Shown: positions 17,739 through 30,164, counted from the first letter of the stretch. The stretch is 64,000 bases of DNA from Nocardioides terrae (GCF_900112345.1 NZ_FOLB01000011.1:62001-126000), one strand, 5' to 3'. Program-made: numbers and translations. The notes: generated from the letters alone by a model not told the origin.

Positions 17739-18752
17739 ATGCGCGCTGTCGTCTACTCCGAGACCGGTCCCTCCTCCGTCCTCCGCCTCGTCGACCGCGA
17801 GGTCCCCGAGCCCGGCCCCGGCGAGCTGCGGGTGCGCCTGGCCCGCGCGGGCGTCAACCCGACCGACTGGAAGGCGCGGGCCGGCGGCACCTACGCCGAG
17901 CTGCCGTACGCCGAGATCACCCCCGGCCAGGACGGCGCCGGCGTCGTCGACGCGATCGGCGAGGGCGTCCTCGGGTTCGCGGTCGAGGACCGCGTGTGGG
18001 TGCTGCTCGCCCAGCACGGCCGCCCCTTCGGCACCGCCGCCGAGCTCGTCGTCGTGCCAGCGGAGAACGCCGTGCACCTGACCGTCGGCGCGTCCTTCGA
18101 CCTCGGCGCCTCGCTCGGAGTGCCCGCCGTCACCGCGCACCGCGCGCTCACCTCCGGCGACGTCCCCCGGCTCTCGCCCGGCGCGCTGACCGGACAGACG
18201 ATGCTCGTCCACGGCGGCGCCGGAGCCGTCGGCAACGCCGCGATCCAGCTCGCCCGCTGGGCCGGGGCGACGGTGCTGACGACGGTGAGCAGCGACGAGA
18301 AGGCGGCACTGGCGATCGCCGCCGGCGCCCACCAGACGGTCAACTACCGCGTCGGCGACGCGACCGCGGAGATCAGGGCGCTCGCACCCGACGGTGTCGA
18401 CCTCGTCGTCGACGTCGCACCCGCGGTGAACAACGATCTGGACCGCGAGGTGCTGCGCGTCCACGGGACGGTCGCGATCTACGCCAACAACGGCGGCGAC
18501 GAGCTGACCATGCCGGTGCGCCAGACGTTCTCCAAGAACCTGCGCTACCAGTTCATCCTGCTCTACACCCTCGACCCCGCCCTGCTGCGCGCGGCGACGG
18601 AGGACATCGCCGCCGCCGTCGAGGACGGTGCCCTCCAGGTCGGGTCCGAGGCCGGCGTACCCCTGCACCACTTCGGGCTGGAGGAGGCCGGCGCCGCCCA
18701 CGACGCCGTCGAGCAGGGTGCGGTGGGCAAGGTGCTCATCAAGCTCGACTGA
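17739..18752 (+). CDS. NADPH:quinone reductase-like medium-chain dehydrogenase
   Basis: A 337-residue MDR-superfamily, zinc-free oxidoreductase. N-terminal GroES-like domain (MRAVVYSETGPSSVLRL, RARVNPTDWKAR-like RAGVNPTDWKARAG, PGQDGAGVVDAIGEGV) and a nucleotide-binding domain with VHGGAGAVGNAAIQLARWAG. ATG 17739 follows a TAACGT box (17726-17731) and gives the classic MRAVVY start; an upstream GTG at 17721 is less likely. Probably reduces quinones or enones with NADPH; the substrate is unknown. The next gene is in the same reading frame directly after its TGA. Confidence 0.88.
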   Translation: MRAVVYSETGPSSVLRLVDREVPEPGPGELRVRLARAGVNPTDWKARAGGTYAELPYAEITPGQDGAGVVDAIGEGVLGFAVEDRVWVLLAQHGRPFGTAAELVVVPAENAVHLTVGASFDLGASLGVPAVTAHRALTSGDVPRLSPGALTGQTMLVHGGAGAVGNAAIQLARWAGATVLTTVSSDEKAALAIAAGAHQTVNYRVGDATAEIRALAPDGVDLVVDVAPAVNNDLDREVLRVHGTVAIYANNGGDELTMPVRQTFSKNLRYQFILLYTLDPALLRAATEDIAAAVEDGALQVGSEAGVPLHHFGLEEAGAAHDAVEQGAVGKVLIKLD

Positions 18753-18815
18753 CGCTTCGGCTCAGCCCGGCGGGCGGGTGGCCGATCGGATCTGCGACCG
18801 GACCACCCCTCCTCG

Positions 18816-20150
18816 CTGGAGCGCCTCATCGCCACCGCCCGGGCCCGCCGCCGTACGCGGGTCGCCTGCCTCGCCGCCGTCGGTGCCCTCGCACTGTCCG
18901 GCTGCTCGCTGGGCTTCTCCGACGCCGACAGCGGGTCGGTCCCGCCGCTCGACGACGCGAGCCCGGTCTCGGCCTCGACGCAGCGCGTCGTCTCGTCCTC
19001 CCTGGGGCTGACGCCTCCGACGCCCGAGGGGTCGGCGTCCGCCGTCGCGCCCGCGCCCGCGCCCACCGGGACGCCGGCGAGCGTGTCGGCCGCGCCCGCA
19101 GCCGGGCCGCGCACTACCGCCCCGACCGCGCCGGCCGCCCCGCAGCAGCCGGCGGCCCGCGCGGCGACCCCGGTGTTCCCGGCCCAGGACCCGCGCCCGG
19201 TCTCCGTCGACGGCTCGAGCACCACGTGGCGGGTCGGCTCGACCTACCGCGGTGTCTTCGCCGATCCCGACGTCGCCTTCGCCGGTGGCCGGTGGTACGC
19301 CTACGCGACCAACACCAGCGGGCTGCTGCTGCCCACCCTCAGCTCCACGGACCTGAGCCACTGGTCGCCGATCCACTCCAGCGGCGGTGCGAAGTACGAC
19401 GCCCTCGCCGCACCCGGCGCCTGGACGACGTCCAAGTCCGGCGGTGCCGGCCTGTGGGCGCCGTCGGTGGCCCCGATGGGCGGCGGCTGGACGCTCGCCT
19501 ACGCCGCTCAGCAGTCCACGCTGCGCGGCGAGCGGCACAACTGCATCGGGCTGGCCCGTGCGGCATCACCGACCGGCCCGTTCCGTGCGCTCGCGGCGCC
19601 CCTCGAGTGCGCGCCGGCGTCCCCACAGGGCGCGATCGACCCCGACCTCTACGTCGACAAGCTCGGCCGGAACTGGATGCTGTGGAAGTTCTCCGGGGTG
19701 CCGAGCGGGCAGCCGTCGACGATCTACGTCCGCCAGCTGAGCGCCGACGGCACCGGCTGGGCCCCCGGGTCGCAGGCCGTGCCGCTGGTCGCCAACGACT
19801 ACGGCGACGGGTTCGAGGGCGACACCATCGAGAACCCCTCGATGACCACGTTCCGGGGCGTCACCTACCTCTTCTACTCGGTGAACAGCTATCGGTCCGC
19901 CGCCTACGCGACCGGCTACGCCGTCTGTGGAGGACCGACCGGGCCGTGCCAGAAGGTCGGCCCGCTCCTGACGACCGCCCGGAGCGGGACCCTGGGACCG
20001 GGCGGCGCGAGCGCCTTCGTCGTCGGAGGCTCGCTCCACCTCGCCTACCACGCCTGGGACCCCGGCCGGGTGGGGTCGCTGCGCCGCCTGCACGTGGCGT
20101 CCCTGATGCAGCTGGACGACGCCACCCTCACGGTCGCCCACGCCGGGTAG
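18816..20150 (+). CDS. Secreted lipoprotein with GH43-like five-bladed propeller domain; start codon uncertain
   Basis: The frame open from the preceding TGA (18750) to TAG 20148 encodes a lipoprotein signal, RTRVACLAAVGALALSGCS (lipobox cysteine codon 18903-18905), a Ser/Ala/Pro/Thr-rich linker, and a domain from about 19200 with GVFADPDVAFAGGRWYAY, LWAPSVAPMGGGWTLAYAA, IDPDLYVDKLGRNWMLW and DTIENPSMTTFRGVTYLFY. The spacing of DPD, IDPD and IENPSM matches the Asp/Asp/Glu triad of GH43-type (arabinanase/xylosidase-like) enzymes. No ATG, GTG or TTG exists between 18753 and the GTG at 19083, which would delete the signal. CTG 18816 is offered as a possible start; the true start is not established. 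Substrate unknown. Confidence 0.7.
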   Translation: MERLIATARARRRTRVACLAAVGALALSGCSLGFSDADSGSVPPLDDASPVSASTQRVVSSSLGLTPPTPEGSASAVAPAPAPTGTPASVSAAPAAGPRTTAPTAPAAPQQPAARAATPVFPAQDPRPVSVDGSSTTWRVGSTYRGVFADPDVAFAGGRWYAYATNTSGLLLPTLSSTDLSHWSPIHSSGGAKYDALAAPGAWTTSKSGGAGLWAPSVAPMGGGWTLAYAAQQSTLRGERHNCIGLARAASPTGPFRALAAPLECAPASPQGAIDPDLYVDKLGRNWMLWKFSGVPSGQPSTIYVRQLSADGTGWAPGSQAVPLVANDYGDGFEGDTIENPSMTTFRGVTYLFYSVNSYRSAAYATGYAVCGGPTGPCQKVGPLLTTARSGTLGPGGASAFVVGGSLHLAYHAWDPGRVGSLRRLHVASLMQLDDATLTVAHAG

Positions 20151-20209
20151 CCGGGGACCACCCTGCCGCGGCGCTGCCGTCCCGGCTCGGTGCGATCCGC
20201 CGTCCGCGA

Positions 20210-20215
20210 TAGGGT
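20210..20215 (+). promoter_or_regulatory. Probable -10 box of the pyr operon
   Basis: TAGGGT lies 69 bases before the pyrR ATG. A start about seven bases downstream would give a leader that begins just before the PyrR-binding element at 20226. Confidence 0.5.
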
Positions 20216-20225
20216 GCGGGCGTTC

Positions 20226-20266
20226 GACATTCCTTTAAGAGCCGTCCCGTGAGGCGGAGAAGGTGG
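20226..20266 (+). promoter_or_regulatory. PyrR-binding RNA element in the pyrR leader
   Basis: The leader contains CTTTAA, then GCCGTCCCGTGAGGCGG, then GAGAAGGTGG. The UCC-N-G-UGAGG core is the conserved loop bound by PyrR in the presence of UMP, closed here by GCC/GGC. The same element, nearly identical, stands before carA. The hairpin overlaps purine-rich sequence upstream of the start, which fits the translational repression described for mycobacterial PyrR. Function is inferred from motif and position. Confidence 0.75.
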
Positions 20267-20278
20267 TCCGGCGAGGCC

Positions 20279-20890
20279 ATGACCAGTGACCCCTCCCAGT
20301 CCGACCCGGCAGCAGCTGCGGACGACGGGCGTGTGGTGCTCGACGCCGACGACGTCTCGCGCGCACTGACCCGCATCTCCCACGAGATCCTCGAGCGCAA
20401 CAAGGGCGCCGCCGACCTCCTGCTCCTCGGGCTGCACACCCGCGGCGTGCCGCTCGCGCGGCGCATCGCCGAGCGCATCGAGGCGGTCGAGGGCACGCCG
20501 GTCGCGGTCGGCTCGCTCGACGTCACGATGTACCGCGACGACCTGCGCAACCACCCCACCCGCGCCCCGCACAAGACGTCCCTGCCGCCCGCCGGCATCG
20601 ACGCCAAGACGGTCGTCCTGGTCGACGACGTGCTCTACAGCGGCCGCACCATCCGCGCCGCGCTCGACGCGCTCTCCGACCTCGGCCGGCCCTCCGCCGT
20701 CCGTCTCGCGGTCCTCGTCGACCGCGGCCACCGGGAGCTGCCGATCCGCGCCGACCACGTCGGCAAGAACCTCCCGACCGCTCGGAGCGAGAAGGTCCGG
20801 GTCCGGCTCGCCGAGACCGACGGCGCCGACGCCGTGCTGATCAGCGGGGCCGGCCTCACCGACGGGCCCGGGAAGGACGGCCTCGCGTGA
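20279..20890 (+). CDS. pyrR: Bifunctional pyr operon regulator / uracil phosphoribosyltransferase
   Basis: A 203-residue PyrR: an RNA-binding repressor of pyrimidine genes with a PRPP-dependent uracil phosphoribosyltransferase fold. The PRPP-binding motif is [37 protein letters not shown] and [12 protein letters not shown] are typical. ATG 20279 is chosen; an in-frame GTG at 20249 lies inside the PyrR-binding loop and is unlikely to be used. The N-terminus is about 20 residues longer than in Bacillus. Stop overlaps pyrB start. Confidence 0.95.
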   Translation: MTSDPSQSDPAAAADDGRVVLDADDVSRALTRISHEILERNKGAADLLLLGLHTRGVPLARRIAERIEAVEGTPVAVGSLDVTMYRDDLRNHPTRAPHKTSLPPAGIDAKTVVLVDDVLYSGRTIRAALDALSDLGRPSAVRLAVLVDRGHRELPIRADHVGKNLPTARSEKVRVRLAETDGADAVLISGAGLTDGPGKDGLA

Positions 20891-21831
20891 AGAAGCACCT
20901 GCTCTCCATCGACGACGTCACCGCCGGCGACATCGACGCCCTCTTCGAGACCGCCGCCGAGATGCACGACGTGCAGCGGCGCGCGGTCAAGAAGCTGCCC
21001 GCCCTGCGCGGCCGGACGGTCATCAACCTCTTCTTCGAGGACTCCACCCGCACCCGCTCCTCCTTCGAGATCGCCGGGAAGTGGCTCTCGGCCGACGTGA
21101 TCAACCTGTCCGCCAAGGGCTCCTCGACGTCGAAGGGGGAGTCTCTGCGCGACACGGTCCGCACGGTCACCGCGATGGGCATCGACGGCCTCGTCATGCG
21201 GCACTCGGCCAGCGGCGCCGCCCAGCAGGTCTCGGAGTGGATCGACGTCCCCGTGATCAACGCCGGTGACGGCACCCACGAGCACCCGACGCAGGCGCTG
21301 CTCGACGCCTACACGCTGAGCCGCCGGCTCGGCCCCCTCGAGGGCCGCCACGTCGCGATCGTCGGCGACCTGACCCACTCCCGGGTCTTCCGCTCCAACG
21401 TGAAGTCGCTGACCAAGCTCGGCGCCCGGGTCACGGTCGTCGCCCCGCCGACGCTCATGCCGAGCGGGATCGGCACCTGGTCGGAGGAGGCCGGCTTCGA
21501 GACGTCGTACGACCTCGACGCGGTGCTGCAGGGCGAGCACGGGACCGTGGACGCGGTGATGATGCTGCGGGTCCAGCGCGAGCGGATGAGCGGCGGATAC
21601 TTCCCGTCGGCGCGGGAGTACACGGTCGGCTACGGCCTCACCCGCGACCGGCTGCGCTGCCTCGCCGCGGGGACCCCGATCCTGCACCCCGGACCGATGA
21701 ACCGCGGCCTGGAGATCTCCGCCGACGCCGCCGACGCCGTCGACTCGGTCGTGCTCGACCAGGTCTCGGCCGGCGTCGCGGTCCGCATGGCCGTGCTCTA
21801 CCACCTGCTCGCCGGAGAGGACTCCCAGTGA
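20887..21831 (+). CDS. pyrB: Aspartate carbamoyltransferase catalytic subunit
   Basis: A 314-residue catalytic chain making carbamoyl-aspartate. Carbamoyl-phosphate-binding [29 protein letters not shown], the [12 protein letters not shown] motif, and aspartate-binding RVQRERM and [11 protein letters not shown] are intact. GTG start overlaps the pyrR stop by four bases; the stop overlaps pyrC. No regulatory chain gene (pyrI) is present, consistent with PyrR control of expression. Confidence 0.97.
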   Translation: MKKHLLSIDDVTAGDIDALFETAAEMHDVQRRAVKKLPALRGRTVINLFFEDSTRTRSSFEIAGKWLSADVINLSAKGSSTSKGESLRDTVRTVTAMGIDGLVMRHSASGAAQQVSEWIDVPVINAGDGTHEHPTQALLDAYTLSRRLGPLEGRHVAIVGDLTHSRVFRSNVKSLTKLGARVTVVAPPTLMPSGIGTWSEEAGFETSYDLDAVLQGEHGTVDAVMMLRVQRERMSGGYFPSAREYTVGYGLTRDRLRCLAAGTPILHPGPMNRGLEISADAADAVDSVVLDQVSAGVAVRMAVLYHLLAGEDSQ

Positions 21832-23102
21832 CCAGCCTGCTCATCAAGGGCGCGTCCCTGCTCGGGGGCGAGGCCGCCGACGTGTACGTCGAGGACGGGC
21901 TGATCCGATCCGTCGGCCCGTTCTCGGGCACTGCCGAGACCGTCGACGCCGACGGCCTCGTCCTGCTCCCCGGCCTCGTCGACCTGCACACCCACCTGCG
22001 CGAGCCGGGCCGGGAGGACGCCGAGACGGTCCTGACCGGCTCGCAGGCGGCCGCCGCGGGCGGCTACACGTCGGTGCTCGCGATGGCCAACACCACCCCG
22101 GTCACCGACACCGCGGAGGCGGCCGAGCGCGTCCTCGACCTCGGCCGGGCGGCCGGGCTGGTCGACGTCCAGCCGGTCGGCGCGGTGACGAAGGGCCTGG
22201 CCGGCGAGGAGCTCGCCGAGCTCGGGCTGATGGCCCGCTCGCGCGCCCGCGTCCGGGTCTTCTCCGACGACGGCAAGTGCGTCGCCGACCCGCGGGTGAT
22301 GCGACGGGCGCTGGAGTACGTCAAGGCGTTCGGCGGCGTGGTCTCCCAGCACTCCCAGGACCCCGCGCTGGCGCCGTACGGCTCGGCCTGCTGCCACGAG
22401 GGGCAGCTCTCCGGCGAGCTCGGTCTGCCCGGCTGGCCGTCGGTCGCCGAGGAGACCATCGTCGCCCGCGACGTCATGCTCGCCCGCCACACCGGCTCGC
22501 GCGTCCACGTCGCGCACGTGTCGACGGCCGGCTCGGTCGAGGTGGTCCGCTGGGCCAAGGCGCAGGGGATCGCCGTCACCGCGGAGGTCACCCCGCACCA
22601 CCTGCTGCTCACCACCGACCTGCTCAGCGGTTACGACCCGACCTACAAGGTGAACCCGCCGCTGCGTCCTGCCGAGGACGTCGAGGCGCTGCGCGCGGCG
22701 CTGGCCGACGGCACCATCGACGCGGTCGCCACCGACCACGCGCCGCACGCCCGGCACGACAAGGAGCACGCGTTCGTCGACGCCGCCTTCGGCATGCTCG
22801 GCCTGGAGACGGCGCTGCCGGTCGTCGCGACGGTGATGGTCGAGAGCGGGCTGCTCGACTGGGCGGGCGTCGCCCGCGTCATGTCGGTCAACCCGGCCGC
22901 CATCGCCGGCCTCGACCGCCACGGCCGCCCGCTGGCCGAGGGCGAGCCGGCCAACCTGACGCTGGTCGACCCGAGCGCGTCCTACGTCGTGGACCGCGAG
23001 GCGTCGCTGTCACTGTCGCGCAACAACCCCTGGCACGGCCGGACCGTGACCGGCCGGGTGGTCGGCACATTCCTGCGGGGCCGGCGTACCTTCGGGTCAT
23101 GA
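21828..23102 (+). CDS. pyrC: Dihydroorotase
   Basis: A 424-residue class I dihydroorotase of the amidohydrolase superfamily. Metal ligands: [15 protein letters not shown] (two His), further His in VSQHSQD and HVAHVSTA, and catalytic Asp in [14 protein letters not shown]. The lysine carboxylation position typical of this class is replaced by the actinobacterial VFSDDGKCV loop. GTG start overlaps pyrB; stop overlaps the DUF1810 gene. Confidence 0.96.
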   Translation: MTSLLIKGASLLGGEAADVYVEDGLIRSVGPFSGTAETVDADGLVLLPGLVDLHTHLREPGREDAETVLTGSQAAAAGGYTSVLAMANTTPVTDTAEAAERVLDLGRAAGLVDVQPVGAVTKGLAGEELAELGLMARSRARVRVFSDDGKCVADPRVMRRALEYVKAFGGVVSQHSQDPALAPYGSACCHEGQLSGELGLPGWPSVAEETIVARDVMLARHTGSRVHVAHVSTAGSVEVVRWAKAQGIAVTAEVTPHHLLLTTDLLSGYDPTYKVNPPLRPAEDVEALRAALADGTIDAVATDHAPHARHDKEHAFVDAAFGMLGLETALPVVATVMVESGLLDWAGVARVMSVNPAAIAGLDRHGRPLAEGEPANLTLVDPSASYVVDREASLSLSRNNPWHGRTVTGRVVGTFLRGRRTFGS

Positions 23103-23515
23103 CCGACCTGCAGCGCTTCCGCGACGCCCAGGAGGGCGTGTACGAGCAGGCGCTCGAGGAGCTGCGCCGCGGCCGGAAGACGAGCCACTGGATCTGGTTC
23201 GTGTTCCCCCAGGTCGCCGGGCTCGGCTCCTCGCCGACGTCTCAGCGGTTCGCGATCGGTTCGCTCGAGGAGGCGCAGTCGTACGCCGCCGACGAGGTGC
23301 TGGGCGCCCGCCTGGTCGAGTGCGCCCGCGCCGTCCTCGCCCACCCGGACCGCACGGCGCGGGAGATCATGGGGTCGCCCGACGACGCGAAGCTCCGGTC
23401 CTCGATGACCCTGTTCGCGATCGCGGCGCCGCACGAGCCGGTCTTCCATCAGGTGCTGGACACGTTCTTCGCCGGCCAGCGTGACCCGCGCACGGAGGCG
23501 TTCCTGAGGCGGTGA
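23099..23515 (+). CDS. DUF1810 family protein
   Basis: A 138-residue soluble protein with the DUF1810 signature: LQRFRDAQEGVYEQALEELRRGRKTSHWIWFVFPQVAGLGSSPTSQRFAI, then DEVLGARLVECARAVL, and DDAKLRSSMTLFA. The family is related to the calpastatin/YqkB-like group; a role in ADP-ribose-type metabolism has been suggested for relatives but is unproven here. It is inserted between pyrC and the carA leader and overlaps pyrC by four bases, so it is expressed with the pyr genes. Confidence 0.88.
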   Translation: MTDLQRFRDAQEGVYEQALEELRRGRKTSHWIWFVFPQVAGLGSSPTSQRFAIGSLEEAQSYAADEVLGARLVECARAVLAHPDRTAREIMGSPDDAKLRSSMTLFAIAAPHEPVFHQVLDTFFAGQRDPRTEAFLRR

Positions 23516-24372
23516 CCGACGTGGCGCAAACCGAGTGGCGGCGCCGCGGCCGGCGATGCTTGGCTGACCCGGTGATCGTCACCAACGGCAACGCCCAACT
23601 CCTCGCCGAGGAGCGCGGGACGGGAACGCCGGTGCTGCTCGTGCACGCGGGCGTCACCGACCGACGCTCGTGGCGCCCGCTCGTCGAGCGGCTCGGCGAC
23701 GGCGTGAGGTGCGTGGGCTACGACGCCCGCGGCTACGGCGAGACGACGTACGAGGCCGAGGACGGTTGGTCACCGGTCGCGGACGCCGTCGCCGTGCTGG
23801 ACGCGCACGGAATCGGCCGGGCGGTCGTCGTCGGAGCGTCGATGGGCGGCCGCGCGACGATCGACCTCGCGCTGGCGCGGCCGGACCGGGTGAGGGGGCT
23901 GGTCCTGATCGGCAGCGCGGTCAGTGGCGCACCACCCGTCGGCGAGCTGCCGTCGGAGATCGCCGCGCTCGACACGGCGGGCGACGCGGCGTACGACGCC
24001 GGCGACCTCGACGAGGTCAACGCGATCGAGGCCCACGTCTGGCTGGACGGCCCCCTCGAGGACGAGGGCCGGGTCGGTGGCGCGACGCGCGAGCTGTTCC
24101 TGGCGATGAACCGGCGGGCGCTCGAGGCTGAGGACCCGGGGGAGCAGGCCGTGGTCCCGCCTGCCTGGGACCGGCTCGACCGGATCGGCGTCCCGGTCCT
24201 CGTGCTCGTCGGAGATCTCGACCTGCCCCACATCCGCCGCAACTCCGGCCACCTCGCCTCGGTGATCCCCGGGGCACGACTCGTGGAGCTCCCCGGCGTC
24301 GCCCACCTGCCCCACCTCGAAGGTGACCCGGCGACCCTCGACGCGATCGCGGAGTTCGTCGCGTCGCTCTGA
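23512..24372 (+). CDS. Alpha/beta-fold hydrolase
   Basis: A 286-residue hydrolase. Oxyanion region LLVHAGVTDRRSW, nucleophile elbow VGASMGGRATIDLA (Ser), catalytic acid probably in VLVGDLDLPHIRR, and His in LPGVAHLPHLEGDP. This is a complete triad. GTG 23512 overlaps the DUF1810 stop (GTGA) and is used; GTG 23572 would give a shorter protein beginning VIVTNGNAQLLAEE, closer to the usual N-terminus. Substrate unknown. Not a pyrimidine enzyme by recognisable features; it and DUF1810 interrupt the usual pyrC-carA order. Confidence 0.85.
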   Translation: MTDVAQTEWRRRGRRCLADPVIVTNGNAQLLAEERGTGTPVLLVHAGVTDRRSWRPLVERLGDGVRCVGYDARGYGETTYEAEDGWSPVADAVAVLDAHGIGRAVVVGASMGGRATIDLALARPDRVRGLVLIGSAVSGAPPVGELPSEIAALDTAGDAAYDAGDLDEVNAIEAHVWLDGPLEDEGRVGGATRELFLAMNRRALEAEDPGEQAVVPPAWDRLDRIGVPVLVLVGDLDLPHIRRNSGHLASVIPGARLVELPGVAHLPHLEGDPATLDAIAEFVASL

Positions 24373-24380
24373 GCAACAGC

Positions 24381-24419
24381 GCGGAGGGAGATGCGCACCA
24401 GGTGCGCATTCCGCTCCGC
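24381..24419 (+). terminator. Hairpin terminator between the hydrolase gene and carA
   Basis: Inner arms ATGCGCACC (24391-24399) and GGTGCGCAT (24401-24409) are perfect complements around one base; outer arms GCGGAG (24381-24386) and CTCCGC (24414-24419) extend the stem. No T-run. It separates pyrR-pyrB-pyrC transcription from the second PyrR-controlled unit. Confidence 0.65.
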
Positions 24420-24480
24420 GATGACGGGGAGGACCCGTCCCACGCGCTGAGCCGGTGCCCGGAGCGGAGGCTGACGCTGG

Positions 24481-24486
24481 TAGGGT
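24481..24486 (+). promoter_or_regulatory. Probable -10 box of carA
   Basis: TAGGGT 67 bases before the carA start, the same hexamer and nearly the same distance as before pyrR. Implies a leader of about 55 bases containing the PyrR element. Confidence 0.5.
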
Positions 24487-24500
24487 CGGCGCTCGAGTCC

Positions 24501-24542
24501 GACATCCTTTAAATGGCCGTCCTGTGAGGCGGAGAAGGAGGT
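24501..24542 (+). promoter_or_regulatory. PyrR-binding RNA element in the carA leader
   Basis: GACAT-CCTTTAA, then GGCCGTCCTGTGAGGCGG, then GAGAAGGAGG: the same order and nearly the same bases as in the pyrR leader. The final GGAGAAGGAGG is the carA Shine-Dalgarno, six bases before GTG 24548, so formation of the PyrR-bound hairpin would touch the ribosome binding site directly. Motif match and duplication make this a confident regulatory call; the mechanism is inferred. Confidence 0.78.
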
Positions 24543-24547
24543 ACGGC

Positions 24548-25728
24548 GTGCCGCAGCATGCCCAGCACAAGCCCAGCGACAAGCCCAGCGCTCTTCTGGT
24601 CCTCGAGGACGGGCGCACCTTCCGAGGCGAGTCGTTCGGCGCCGAGGGGGAGACCTTCGGCGAAGCGGTGTTCTCCACCGGCATGACCGGTTATCAGGAG
24701 ACCCTCACCGACCCGTCCTACCACCGCCAGGTGGTCGTGATGACCGCGCCGCACGTCGGCAACACCGGCGTCAACGACGAGGACCCCGAGTCCCGCCGGA
24801 TCTGGGTCGCCGGCTACGTCGTCCGTGACCCCGCCCGCGTCCCGAGCAACTGGCGCTCCCGGCGCACCCTCGACGACGAGCTGCGCGAGCAGGGCATCGT
24901 GGGCATCGCGGGGGTCGACACCCGCGCCCTGACCCGCCACCTGCGCGAGCGCGGCGCGATGCGCGTGGGCATCTCCACCGTCGAGGCCGACCCCGAGGCG
25001 CTGCTCGCCCGCGTCAGGGAGTCCGCCGAGATGACCGGCGCGGAGCTCGCCGACGAGGTCACCACCACCGAGGCCTACGTCGTGCCCGCCGTCGGCGAGA
25101 AGCGGCTGACCGTCGCCGCCCTCGACCTGGGCATCAAGGAGATGACGCCGCAGCGGATGGCGGAGCGCGGCATCGAGGTGCACGTGCTGCCCGCCACGGC
25201 GACGTACGACGACATCCGTGCGGTCGAGCCGGACGGGCTCTTCTACTCCAACGGCCCGGGCGACCCGGCGGCCACGACCCACCAGATCCAGCTGCTGCAG
25301 CAGGCGCTCGGCGAGGGCGTGCCCTACTTCGGCATCTGCTTCGGCAACCAGCTCTTCGGGCGTGCGCTCGGCTTCGGCACCTACAAGCTCAAGTACGGCC
25401 ACCGCGGCATCAACCAGCCGGTCCAGGACCTCACGACCGGCAAGGTGGAGGTCACCGCGCACAACCACGGCTTCGCGGTCGACGCCCCGGTGGGGGAGCT
25501 GACCGAGACGCCGTTCGGCACGGCGTCGGTCTCCCACGTCAACCTCAACGACAACTGCGTCGAGGGCCTCGAGCTGCGCGACGCCGACGGCGGTCTCACG
25601 GGCTTCTCGGTGCAGTACCACCCCGAGGCGGCGGCCGGCCCGCACGACGCGGCCTACCTCTTCGACCGGTTCGTCCAGCTCATGGAGTCTCGACAGGGCT
25701 CGACCGACGAGAAGAAGGCGGACGCCTG

Positions 25729-25729
<1 letters not shown>
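24548..25729 (+). CDS. carA: Carbamoyl-phosphate synthase small (glutaminase) subunit
   Basis: A 393-residue glutamine amidotransferase subunit. N-terminal CPSase domain ([34 protein letters not shown]), class I GATase domain with YSNGPGDP, the nucleophile [15 protein letters not shown] (Cys), and [11 protein letters not shown] (His/Glu). GTG 24548 is chosen for the strong Shine-Dalgarno. The last 15 residues ([15 protein letters not shown]) are encoded partly by a dispersed-repeat copy at 25687-25705. Stop overlaps carB. Confidence 0.97.
25687..25705 (+). repeat. Dispersed repeat copy in the 3' end of carA
   Basis: GTCTCGACAGGGCTCGACC matches the core GTCTCGACAAGCTCGACC found at the hisG start with one extra base and one substitution. 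It encodes the poorly conserved C-terminal tail. Confidence 0.6.
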
Positions 25730-29036
<3,307 letters not shown>

Positions 29037-29037
<1 letters not shown>

Positions 29038-30113
29038 TGGGTCGCCCCTACCGGCTGCTCTTCGACCAGGTCCTCAGCAAGCAGGACCCGGAGGAGGCCC
29101 ACCACGCCGCGTTCCGCGCCATCCGTACGGCGGTGCCGGCACTCGCCCGGGTGCCTGCGGTCGGGTCGCCGGTCGAGGCGCTCGGGCTGACCTTCCCCAA
29201 CCGGCTCGGCCTGGCTGCGGGCTTCGACAAGAACGCGGTCGGCATCGACGCGCTCGGCGGCCTCGGCTTCGGCCACGTCGAGATCGGCACGGTGACGGGT
29301 CAGGCGCAGCCGGGCAACCCCAGGCCCCGGCTCTTCCGGCTCGTCTCCGACCGGGCGGTCGTCAACCGGATGGGTTTCAACAACGACGGTGCCGAGGCTG
29401 TCGCGCGGCGTCTCGCCGCTCGATCGACCCACCTCGGTGGCCGAGTAGCCGGTCGCGAGGGACGAGCGACGGGCGTATCGAGACCCGGCCCGGTCCTCGG
29501 CGTCAACATCGGCAAGACCAAGGTGGTTCCGGAGGACGACCAGGCGGCCGTGGAGGCCGACTACGGCACGTCGACACGCCTGCTGGCGCCGTACGCCGAC
29601 TACCTGGTCGTCAACGTGAGCTCGCCCAACACCCCGGGGCTGCGGTCGCTGCAGGCGGTCGAGCGGCTGGGCCCGCTGCTCGAGCACGTCCGCCGGACCG
29701 CCGACGCCGCGACCGACCGGCGCGTCCCGCTGCTGGTCAAGATCGCCCCGGACCTGGCCGACGAGGACGTCCTCGCCGTGGCAGACCTCGCGCTCGAGAT
29801 CGGGCTGGACGGCATCATCGCCACCAACACCACGATCTCGCGCGAGGGACTGCGCAGCCATCCGGACCAGATCGCGGAGGCCGGCGCGGGTGGCCTGTCC
29901 GGCCGCCCGCTGGCCGCTCGCGCGCTCGACGTCCTGCGGACGCTGCGCGCCCGGGTCGGCGACGAGATGACGCTGGTCGGCGTCGGCGGCATCACCACGG
30001 TCGCCGAGGCGCGGGAGAGGATCGCGGCTGGTGCTGACCTGGTGCAGGGCTACACGGCGTTCATCTACGAGGGGCCGCTGTGGCCCCGCCGGATCGCGAA
30101 GGCGCTGGGCTGA
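29037..30113 (+). CDS. pyrD: Dihydroorotate dehydrogenase (quinone, class 2) with in-frame repeat insertion
   Basis: A 358-residue membrane-associated class 2 [26 protein letters not shown] and [19 protein letters not shown], the FMN/substrate segments [47 protein letters not shown] and VGVGGI are all present. Residues about 129-149 ([21 protein letters not shown]) are absent from ordinary family members and coincide with a dispersed DNA repeat, inserted without breaking the frame between the ARRLAA helix and the [10 protein letters not shown] strand. ATG 29037 shares a base with the carB stop. Confidence 0.95.
29424..29485 (+). repeat. Long dispersed repeat inserted in frame in pyrD
   Basis: Runs from GACCCACCTCGGTGGCCGAG through GTAGCCGGTCGCGAGGGAC to GGGCGTATCGAGACC. 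The two ends (GG-CCGAG near one end, TCGAGACC at the other) are the same as in the intergenic copies at 58506-58547 and 62294-62334. About 62 bases. Confidence 0.7.
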
Positions 30114-30164
30114 CCAGTGGGTGGCGCGGAGGTCGTCGGCGAGCACACACGGGAGGATGACCAC

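Noticed and set aside
20249-20278. GTG 20249 as the pyrR start
   Set aside because: It lies within the PyrR-binding loop and has no ribosome binding site; the same GTG occurs in the carA element, where it is clearly part of the RNA motif.
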